NCBI GenBank assembly: GCA_964501445.1
Contig: CAZCSJ010000028.1
Location: 1-5,026, forward strand
From: CAZCSJ01 sp964501445
Lineage (GTDB): Bacteria > Patescibacteriota > Minisyncoccia > Sungbacterales > HO2-52-23
Length of the DNA: 5,026 nucleotides
Reading direction: 5' to 3'
A model generated the notes under the pieces. The model saw only the letters and a program-made list of their open reading frames with translations, did not search any database and had not been told where the DNA came from. Both the position numbers and the translations under genes were made by a program. Positions 1 through 4,979 of this stretch are shown here, piece by piece (the stretch's first letter is position 1; the number at the start of each line of letters is the position of its first letter).

Positions 1-719
1 CCAAAGACGGCGCCAAGATGTCCAAATCTCGGGGGAATGTCGTAAATCCGGATGACTACATCAGGGCATACGGCGCGGACGCCATGCGGATGTATCTCGC
101 ATTTTTGGCACCCTTCGATCAAGGTGGCGATTTTCGAGATGCGGGTATCAAGGGCATCACGCGGTTTCTGGAGCGGGTGTGGAAATTGGCGGGCGAAAAA
201 TTAAAAACGAAAAACGAAAAACGGAATAGTAAGATCCGGAATGAAAACGTCCGGCAACTGCTCCACAAGACCATTAAAAAAGTTACTGACGATATAGAGA
301 ACCTCCGGTACAATACCGCGATCTCGGCGCTCATGATGCTCCTCAACGGGTATGAAGAAAACAAAAACGCGGTGTCTCCGCGTGATAGAAAAATGTTTCT
401 TCAACTTCTGGCGCCGTTTGCGCCCCATATTACCGAGGAACTTTGGCAGCGGATGAATGGCGTGAAGAAGAAGTTCGTGTCCATCCACCAGGAGCCGTGG
501 CCGAAATGTGATCCGCGATTCACCAAGGAGGACGAGTTTCGTCTCATCGTGCAGGTCAACGGGCGTACCCGCGGGATTCTGTCCCTTCCGCTCGGCCTAT
601 CCGAGGCAAAAGCGGTTGACGCCGCGCGTGCCATTGACGTCGTTCGGAGCCGCCTCGCCGATCACGAACCGCGCAAAATAATTTTCGTTCCGGACAAACT
701 CGTTAATTTCGTCGTATAG
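1..719 (+). CDS. leuS: Leucyl-tRNA synthetase, C-terminal part (5-prime end outside window)
   Basis: Class I aminoacyl-tRNA synthetase that charges tRNA-Leu in the cytoplasm. The reading frame is already open at base 3 and enters with KDGAKMSKSRGNVVNPD; the KMSKS loop (bases 15-29) is the ATP-binding signature that closes the Rossmann catalytic core. It is followed by the stem-contact segment (YGADAMRMY, then RFLERVWKL at about 162-188), a helical anticodon-binding domain containing LLAPFAPHITEELW (about 405-449), and the small C-terminal tRNA-binding domain (VQVNGRTRG at about 552-578), ending in IFVPDKLVNFVV and TAG. The C-terminus looks complete; everything before KMSKS (catalytic core and editing domain) is missing. 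An ATG at base 18 lies inside KMSKS and is not the true start. A lysine/asparagine-rich stretch at about 194-250 looks like a low-complexity expansion (see the repeat). The next gene begins five bases after the stop, so co-transcription is likely. Confidence 0.96.
   Translation, partial: KDGAKMSKSRGNVVNPDDYIRAYGADAMRMYLAFLAPFDQGGDFRDAGIKGITRFLERVWKLAGEKLKTKNEKRNSKIRNENVRQLLHKTIKKVTDDIENLRYNTAISALMMLLNGYEENKNAVSPRDRKMFLQLLAPFAPHITEELWQRMNGVKKKFVSIHQEPWPKCDPRFTKEDEFRLIVQVNGRTRGILSLPLGLSEAKAVDAARAIDVVRSRLADHEPRKIIFVPDKLVNFVV
196..223 (+). repeat. In-frame tandem 7-bp repeat (aaaaacg) inside leuS
   Basis: Three perfect copies of aaaaacg occupy 203-223, preceded by a degenerate copy (aaaaatt, 196-202). 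Because seven is not a multiple of three, each copy is read in a different frame, giving lysine/asparagine/glutamate-rich residues between the stem-contact region and the anticodon-binding helices. Family alignments would normally show a short helical link here, so the tract looks like an inserted, tolerated expansion. The repeat itself is certain; its origin is inferred. Confidence 0.8.
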
Positions 720-724
720 CGGAC

Positions 725-3205
725 ATGGAAACTCTCGGCGATCTTTTTGCTTCGTTTCATCAACGAGGAGATAAGGCCGCATTCGTATACCGTACGGGCG
801 TGCGGCGTTTTGTTTTTTCGTACAATGACCTGTATCTGCTTTCACGCAAGATGGCGGGATGGCTCGAAACGCGGGGCGTGCAAAAAGGAGATTGCGTGGT
901 ACTGTGGGCGCCAAACAGTCCGTGGTGGGGGATTGTGTTTTGGGGAATCATTGCGCGAGGCGCGATTGTTGTGCCGGTTGATTTTATGTCAGGCAAAGAG
1001 CGGGCACAGACAATAGCCGAACTTACCACAGGAAAATTACTCATTCAAAGCCAATATAAACTCGACAAGATTGACGTTGAAAATTCCATTTTGATTGAAG
1101 AATTGGAATATCTGCTTGATGATGATATTGAGCCGGCAGAGAAAATATTTGAGACAAAGCCAGGCGATATTGCCGAGATTATTTACACTTCCGGATCAAC
1201 GGGTGATCCCAAGGGCGTGGTGCTGACGCATAAAAATCTCATAGCAAATCTCAAACAGATAAAAGGTCGCATTGTTTGTATCACTCCCAAATGGAAATTT
1301 CTTTCCCTCCTGCCTCTTTCACATACACTGGAACAAATGGGAAGTTTTCTCGTGCCCCTTTCCTGCGGTAGCGCCATTGTATACTTGCGCACGCTCAAAC
1401 CAAGCGCGATCATGGAGGCGTTTGCCGAGGAAGATATTTATGCTGCGGCTATTGTCCCGCGCCTTTTGCAAGCGCTCAAAAATGCGATTGAGCGCGAATT
1501 ATCGCTCAAACATATGAGCGGTGCATTCGCGTGGCTCGTAAAAGTAACGGCATCTTTTTCAAAAGCAACGCGCAAAAAAATATTTTTCCCCATACAACGG
1601 AAGTTCGGCAGACACCTCTCGCTTTTTGTGTCGGGAGGCGCTGCGCTTGATCCGGAGGTCTGGCGATTCTGGCAGGCGCTGGGGTTTGACGTGCTTGAGG
1701 GATACGGCCTTACCGAATGCTCTCCGGTTTTGACTATAACTTCCATCGAGAAACAAATCGCGGGATCGGCCGGCCAGGCGCTTCCGGACATTGATCTTAA
1801 AATTGAAAACGGAGAAATCCTTGCGCGAGGCGACAATATCTTTTCCGGTTACTATGAGAACGATGCTGCCACGAAAGAAGTGTTTACTGCTGACGGCTGG
1901 TTTAAGACAGGCGACCTTGGTGCTTTTGATAGAGGAGGCAATCTCTTTATCAAAGGAAGAAAAAAAGAAGTGATCGTAACCGCCTCGGGCATAAACGTAT
2001 TTCCGGAAGACGTGGAGCGCGTGCTTAATACTCTCCCGGGTGTGCGGGAGTCGTGCGTAGTCGGCGTGAATACCGGAGAGGGCGAAGAAGTGCACGCAGT
2101 CCTGATTCTTGATAACACAAGAACGCCGGAGGAAATTATCCAAAAAGCAAACGCGCAACTTGACCCGACCCAGCAGATCACGGATTTTTCACTCTGGGGT
2201 GAGCTCGAGTTTCCCAAAACGACCACGCTCAAAATCCGCAGATTTCAGGTGCGCGAGCGCGTGACGCAAGGCGCCAAAGGCAACGGGCCGCCCCCCCAAG
2301 ACAAACTCGCCTATCTTGTCGGCAAGGTTACGGGAAAATCAGCGAGCGACATCCGCGAGGATTCGGTCTTGGTAGCCAACCTCGGGCTTACCTCAATCGG
2401 GCGGCTTGAACTCACAAGCTACATTGAGCAGGAATTCCGGTTGGACATGGAGGATACGTTCATCACGCAAAAAACCACAGTCGGCGATCTGCGTGCGTTC
2501 ATTGAAAAACGCGAGCATCACAGGGAGAAAAGTCGTCTGCGTCTTTGGACGACAACGCCATGGTTGGCCTATCTGCGGAAAATTACCGACATCGTACCGA
2601 CTCTTTTCTTTAACTGGCTGATGACTCCCGAATGTAAGGGATTGGAACACCTGAAAGAGATCGAGAACCATATGTCCGTCATTTTTATCGCAAACCACAT
2701 CAGCTATTTCGATTTTCCCGCGATTTACTGCTCGCTTCCTCCGAGGGTACGCTATCGTACCGCCACTGCGGTATGGGAGGAGTTTTTTTTCAAAGATACG
2801 AATCTCCTGAAGCGCGCATGGAAGCGATTTGCATACGAGTACGGGACTATTTTCTTCAACTTTTTCACCTTGCCGCAGGAGAGCGGTTTTAGAAAAACGC
2901 TTGGACACATGGGGACATTGATTGATCGCGGCAATAATATTCTTATTTTTCCTGAAGGGGAGCGTTCGCGCGATGCCACGCTCCTGTCGTTTCAGGCCGG
3001 ACTCGGCATTATAGTAAAAGAACTGAAAGTACCGGTCGTTCCGATCAAAATTTCAGGGATTGAGAATATATTTCCGGTCGGTGCCGCATTCCCCAAACGC
3101 GGAAAAGTAAAAGTGATATTCGGGAAACCACTTTATTTTACGCGCGAAACCCCAATCAAGATTGTAGAAAAATCTCGACAGGCAATTATTGATCTATCGT
3201 CATGA
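725..3205 (+). CDS. Three-domain acyl-adenylate ligase / acyl carrier protein / PlsC acyltransferase
   Basis: 826 residues. Residues ~1-515 are an ANL-superfamily ligase: P-loop TSGSTGDPKG at 155-164, GYGLTEC at 326-332, GWFKTGD at 391-397 with the ribose-binding Asp397, hinge KGRKKE at 410-415, and PKTTTLK at 497-503, where Lys503 is the candidate A10 catalytic lysine. A short proline linker (GPPP, ~521-524) leads to an ACP domain (~525-600) with LGLTSIGRLEL; Ser557 is the expected phosphopantetheine site. Residues ~640-826 are a PlsC acyltransferase: NHISYFD (657-663, HX4D with His658 and Asp663), FPEGERS (742-748) and VPVVPI (769-774). By family knowledge it activates a fatty acid with ATP, loads it on its own carrier and transfers it to a lysolipid or glycerol-phosphate acceptor, comparable to E. 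coli Aas but with another domain order and a built-in carrier. No signal peptide or clear membrane helix is visible. The usual PlsC motif II arginine is not evident (residues 706-717). The start is the only sensible ATG after the leuS stop; ribosome-binding sequence is weak, suggesting coupling to leuS. Acceptor and chain specificity cannot be read. Confidence 0.93.
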   Translation: METLGDLFASFHQRGDKAAFVYRTGVRRFVFSYNDLYLLSRKMAGWLETRGVQKGDCVVLWAPNSPWWGIVFWGIIARGAIVVPVDFMSGKERAQTIAELTTGKLLIQSQYKLDKIDVENSILIEELEYLLDDDIEPAEKIFETKPGDIAEIIYTSGSTGDPKGVVLTHKNLIANLKQIKGRIVCITPKWKFLSLLPLSHTLEQMGSFLVPLSCGSAIVYLRTLKPSAIMEAFAEEDIYAAAIVPRLLQALKNAIERELSLKHMSGAFAWLVKVTASFSKATRKKIFFPIQRKFGRHLSLFVSGGAALDPEVWRFWQALGFDVLEGYGLTECSPVLTITSIEKQIAGSAGQALPDIDLKIENGEILARGDNIFSGYYENDAATKEVFTADGWFKTGDLGAFDRGGNLFIKGRKKEVIVTASGINVFPEDVERVLNTLPGVRESCVVGVNTGEGEEVHAVLILDNTRTPEEIIQKANAQLDPTQQITDFSLWGELEFPKTTTLKIRRFQVRERVTQGAKGNGPPPQDKLAYLVGKVTGKSASDIREDSVLVANLGLTSIGRLELTSYIEQEFRLDMEDTFITQKTTVGDLRAFIEKREHHREKSRLRLWTTTPWLAYLRKITDIVPTLFFNWLMTPECKGLEHLKEIENHMSVIFIANHISYFDFPAIYCSLPPRVRYRTATAVWEEFFFKDTNLLKRAWKRFAYEYGTIFFNFFTLPQESGFRKTLGHMGTLIDRGNNILIFPEGERSRDATLLSFQAGLGIIVKELKVPVVPIKISGIENIFPVGAAFPKRGKVKVIFGKPLYFTRETPIKIVEKSRQAIIDLSS

Positions 3206-4041
3206 AAAAGAAACGAGCATTGGTAATCGGCGTGGGGGCGTTGCGAGGTGCGTATGATGCGGGGGTTGCAGCAGAACTTTGCCGTACACTCGGAGCAGAA
3301 CATTTTGACTCTTTCTATGGCTGTTCTGCTGGAGCTTATGCTGCCGCGTTTTTCATCGCAAACCAGCCGGGCGTTATTGAGAATGTGTGGAGAAATCACG
3401 TGTATGACGGAAGGCTGGTAAACTTCTTGAACCCACTATGGAAACGACCGATGCTGGATCTTGAATATATGGAGAATCTTTTTCAAAATGGAGAAACGAG
3501 ATTGTGTGTTGAACATATTACGAATGCCAGCGCACGATTGATAATCGTTGTGACGCGTCGTGATACCGGTGAGTCGGTCTATGTGCGTCCAACCAAAGAC
3601 ATGGTATTGAAATTGATGAACGCATCTTCCGCGGTGCCCTTTATGCATGCACCGATTACTATTGACCATGGCATATATATTGACGGCGGCCTGTCCGACC
3701 CCCTTCCTTTTGCAAAAGCTCTTACTGATGGCCATGATGAGGTTGTGGTGGTGTACAACAAACCAAAAGGATTTTTTGTGGGTAGCCGATATGATACGTT
3801 TTCTCATCTGCTCGCGATGAGTATGCCAAAGCACATTGCACACTTGGTGCGGACGCTCAAACTCCGTTTTCAGGAGATTGAAAAAGAACTTGAACAAGAG
3901 CCGCGACTCAAAGTCATCAGACCTAAAATACAACTTCCCCTCAAATCCATTCTTGACACGAACAAAGCGCGGCTCAATGCCTGCGTGGACATGGGCATTG
4001 CGGACGCCCAGGAGTTTTTGAGGACATATCATCCGTCTTGA
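3202..4041 (+). CDS. Patatin-like phospholipase, YjjU type
   Basis: 279 residues; a predicted Ser-Asp dyad lipid acyl hydrolase. The nucleophile elbow is GCSAG at residues 40-44 (Ser42), and the catalytic aspartate lies in DGGLSDP (Asp161). The N-terminal oxyanion loop reads GVGALRGAYDAG (10-21), with fewer glycines than the usual GGGxRG. NASSAVP and a C-terminal region with EIEKELE and LKVIRPK match the layout I remember for E. coli YjjU, so the C-terminus seems complete. Proteins of this family release fatty acids from phospholipids or related esters; the true substrate is unknown. The start codon overlaps the previous stop (ATGA, 3202-3205) and lacks a good Shine-Dalgarno sequence, so translation is probably coupled to the ligase-ACP-PlsC gene. 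That arrangement suggests the lipase supplies fatty acid or lysolipid to the neighbour. The stop is TGA followed by C. No signal peptide is visible, so action on the inner membrane face is more likely than secretion. Confidence 0.9.
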   Translation: MKKKRALVIGVGALRGAYDAGVAAELCRTLGAEHFDSFYGCSAGAYAAAFFIANQPGVIENVWRNHVYDGRLVNFLNPLWKRPMLDLEYMENLFQNGETRLCVEHITNASARLIIVVTRRDTGESVYVRPTKDMVLKLMNASSAVPFMHAPITIDHGIYIDGGLSDPLPFAKALTDGHDEVVVVYNKPKGFFVGSRYDTFSHLLAMSMPKHIAHLVRTLKLRFQEIEKELEQEPRLKVIRPKIQLPLKSILDTNKARLNACVDMGIADAQEFLRTYHPS

Positions 4042-4065
4042 CATGGCCTAACCATTGTATATACT
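4038..4065 (+). promoter_or_regulatory. Candidate sigma70-type promoter of the toxin-antitoxin pair
   Basis: A perfect -35 box ttgaca (4038-4043) overlaps the patatin TGA stop, and tatact (4060-4065) fits a -10 box after a 16-base spacer. The expected transcription start, six to seven bases further on, falls at or next to the antitoxin ATG at 4072. This would let the toxin-antitoxin genes, and possibly acpS, be transcribed independently of the lipid genes. Prediction from sequence only. Confidence 0.6.
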
Positions 4066-4071
4066 TTTGGT
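4051..4071. promoter_or_regulatory. Candidate antitoxin operator over the -10 box
   Basis: The perfect 8-bp palindrome gtatatac (4057-4064) is flanked by inverted arms acca (4051-4054) and tggt (4068-4071), the whole dyad centred within half a base of 4061. It covers the -10 box and abuts the antitoxin start codon. Ribbon-helix-helix antitoxins of the RelB/DinJ family commonly repress their own promoter by binding such short dyads, so autoregulation is a reasonable inference; no binding is demonstrated. Confidence 0.45.
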
Positions 4072-4347
4072 ATGAACACTGTGATCAATATCAAAACCAA
4101 AAAAGAAATAAAGGCGCGCGCGCAGAAAGTCGCGAGCGGTCTTGGGTTATCTTTGAGCGCGATAATCAACGCCTACTTGAGGCAGCTTGCGCGCAGCAAG
4201 GAAATTCGTTTTTCCCTTACTCCTCGCATATCGCCGGAACTTGAGCGTTTGATTGGCAAGGTCGAATATGACATCACCCGGAGGAAAAATATTTCCCCCC
4301 GCGTTACTTCTCATAAGGAGTTAGATGCATATTTCTCGGGGCTATGA
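4072..4347 (+). CDS. Type II antitoxin, RelB/DinJ-like ribbon-helix-helix protein
   Basis: 91 residues. The N-terminus MNTVINIKTKKEIKARAQ forms the DNA-binding beta strand and first helix typical of RelB/DinJ antitoxins, followed by a turn and second helix (LGLSLSAIINAYLRQLA, about residues 24-40). The rest (SPELERLIGKV, then a charged tail ending LDAYFSGL) is the usual toxin-wrapping region, poorly conserved between systems. It should neutralise the toxin encoded immediately downstream and repress the shared promoter. Its stop overlaps the toxin start (ATGA, 4344-4347), the standard layout for such pairs. No Shine-Dalgarno sequence precedes the ATG, and the predicted transcription start coincides with it, so the mRNA may be leaderless when made from the local promoter. 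Upstream in-frame sequence is open back to the patatin stop but has no better start. Confidence 0.88.
   Translation: MNTVINIKTKKEIKARAQKVASGLGLSLSAIINAYLRQLARSKEIRFSLTPRISPELERLIGKVEYDITRRKNISPRVTSHKELDAYFSGL
4315..4320 (+). promoter_or_regulatory. Strong Shine-Dalgarno sequence before an out-of-frame ATG
   Basis: aaggag lies in the 3-prime end of the antitoxin gene, four bases before an ATG at 4325 that opens a 56-codon frame (stop 4493-4495) unrelated to either neighbour. It is 23 bases from the toxin ATG at 4344, too far for normal initiation there, and no start codon exists in the toxin frame between the stop at 4314 and 4344. It may be chance, or it may load ribosomes near the antitoxin-toxin junction. 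Confidence 0.3.
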
Positions 4348-4604
4348 ACCTTATCTTTCATGGTCAATTCCGGAAACATATAAAGAAGCTCAACAAAAAA
4401 CAGCGGCGGCAGTTGCAAGAACGGCTTCATATTTTTTTGGACGACCCGTTTTATCCTATGCTCAACAATCATGCGCTCAAAGGGAAATACCTTGACTATC
4501 GGAGCATCAATATCACGGGCGACCTACGGGCGATTTACAAGTCAATCAGTGAAGACGAATGTATTTTTGTAGCGCTTGATACTCATAGCAATCTTTATCC
4601 ATAG
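4344..4604 (+). CDS. Type II toxin, RelE/YafQ-like mRNA interferase
   Basis: 86 residues, a normal size for the RelE superfamily. Visible family features are an N-terminal lysine/arginine-rich helical segment (FRKHIKKLNKKQRRQL), DDPFYPMLNNHALKGKY (33-49), the core strand RSINITGDLRAIYK (53-66) and the C-terminal ALDTHSNLY (77-85). His81 near the end occupies the place of the catalytic C-terminal histidine of YafQ-type toxins; His43, Arg53 and Arg62 are other candidate RNA-contacting residues. Such toxins cut mRNA on the ribosome and stop growth until bound by the antitoxin. Start overlap with the antitoxin gene indicates coupled translation. The gene appears intact. The next gene, acpS, starts 25 bases after its stop, so a transcript from the local promoter could also run into it. 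Confidence 0.9.
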   Translation: MNLIFHGQFRKHIKKLNKKQRRQLQERLHIFLDDPFYPMLNNHALKGKYLDYRSINITGDLRAIYKSISEDECIFVALDTHSNLYP

Positions 4605-4618
4605 ACGCTTGATGGGCA

Positions 4619-4623
4619 TAGGG
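4619..4623 (+). promoter_or_regulatory. Ribosome-binding site deciding the acpS start
   Basis: taggg ends six bases before the ATG at 4630. The upstream in-frame ATG codons at 4576 (inside the toxin gene) and 4612 have no comparable sequence, and the AcpS family N-terminus (short lead then GIDLV) matches a start at 4630. Confidence 0.45.
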
Positions 4624-4629
4624 CATACC

Positions 4630-4959
4630 ATGGCTCACATCGGCATTGACCTTGTTTATATTCCGGAGTTTCAAAAGCGGCTTGAGCGAAGCGGCGGAGT
4701 TGGGAAAGTGTTTACCGAATCGGAGCTTGCGCGAAATCAAAAGATTGAGAGTCTGGCAGGGGTTTTTGCCGCGAAAGAAGCATTCATGAAAGCGCTTGGC
4801 AGGAAGATTGACTGGCATGACGTGTGGATAGAAAAAGAAGAGAGCGGCCGGCCGGTGCTCGCCTCTTCCCTACTTGTGTCGGGGGAACGCGCGGATGTCA
4901 GTATATCGCACGATCAATGGTATGCGATCGCGTTCGTCATGCTGGAAAAATCGGATTAA
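4630..4959 (+). CDS. acpS: Holo-[acyl-carrier-protein] synthase (AcpS-type 4-prime-phosphopantetheinyl transferase)
   Basis: 109 residues, slightly shorter than the usual 115-130. It moves the 4-prime-phosphopantetheine group from coenzyme A to a serine of an acyl carrier protein, in the cytoplasm. Signatures: HIGIDLVYI at the N-terminus with the metal-binding Asp7, VFTESE at 28-33, GVFAAKEAFMKALG (44-57) with the metal-binding Glu50, SGRPVL (72-77), and VSISHDQWYAIAFVMLE (90-106). The section between the PVL strand and VSISHD is short, which accounts for the small size. The start at 4630 was preferred over the in-frame ATGs at 4576 and 4612 because of family alignment and a better-placed ribosome-binding site. 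Its obvious local substrate is Ser557 of the ACP domain in the upstream ligase-ACP-PlsC protein, although it may also serve a free ACP elsewhere. It lies 25 bases after the toxin gene. The stop TAA overlaps an ATG (4959) that opens only a six-codon frame. Confidence 0.92.
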   Translation: MAHIGIDLVYIPEFQKRLERSGGVGKVFTESELARNQKIESLAGVFAAKEAFMKALGRKIDWHDVWIEKEESGRPVLASSLLVSGERADVSISHDQWYAIAFVMLEKSD

Positions 4960-4979
4960 TGCGGAGTGACGAGACATGA

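Noticed and set aside
18..20. ATG at base 18 as a start codon
   Set aside because: It is the methionine of the KMSKS loop; the frame is open upstream and the gene is simply cut by the window edge.
1576..1587. 12-bp palindrome aaaaatattttt
   Set aside because: It lies within the ligase coding region, encodes ordinary residues, and has no promoter or operator context.
1768..1775. The 8-bp palindrome ggccggcc, found again at 4846-4853
   Set aside because: Both copies sit in ordinary coding sequence and are explained by codon choice; two occurrences in 5 kb of moderate-GC DNA do not suggest a shared function.
1559..2158. 199-codon open frame on the minus strand inside the ligase domain
   Set aside because: It mirrors a conserved ANL domain with motifs in the plus frame, has no family features and no start signal; same reasoning for the minus-strand frames at 1438-1836, 1852-2232 and 2393-2908.
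3436..4044. 202-codon open frame on the minus strand opposite the patatin gene
   Set aside because: It lies entirely opposite a gene with clear catalytic motifs, shows no recognisable domain, and is most simply a shadow of the coding strand codon pattern.
4612..4614. Alternative acpS starts at 4612 or 4576
   Set aside because: They add residues that do not match the AcpS N-terminus, lack ribosome-binding sequence, and the one at 4576 lies inside the toxin gene.
4546..4818. 90-codon minus-strand frame across the toxin-acpS junction
   Set aside because: It overlaps two well-supported genes, has no domain signature and no promoter-like sequence.
4977..4979. TGA read as glycine (recoded CPR code), joining MRSDET to the leuS-like tail
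   Set aside because: It would give a continuous short frame from the ATG at 4959, but the antitoxin ends in TGA within a standard ATGA overlap and the patatin also ends in TGA at the expected length, so TGA acts as stop in this window.
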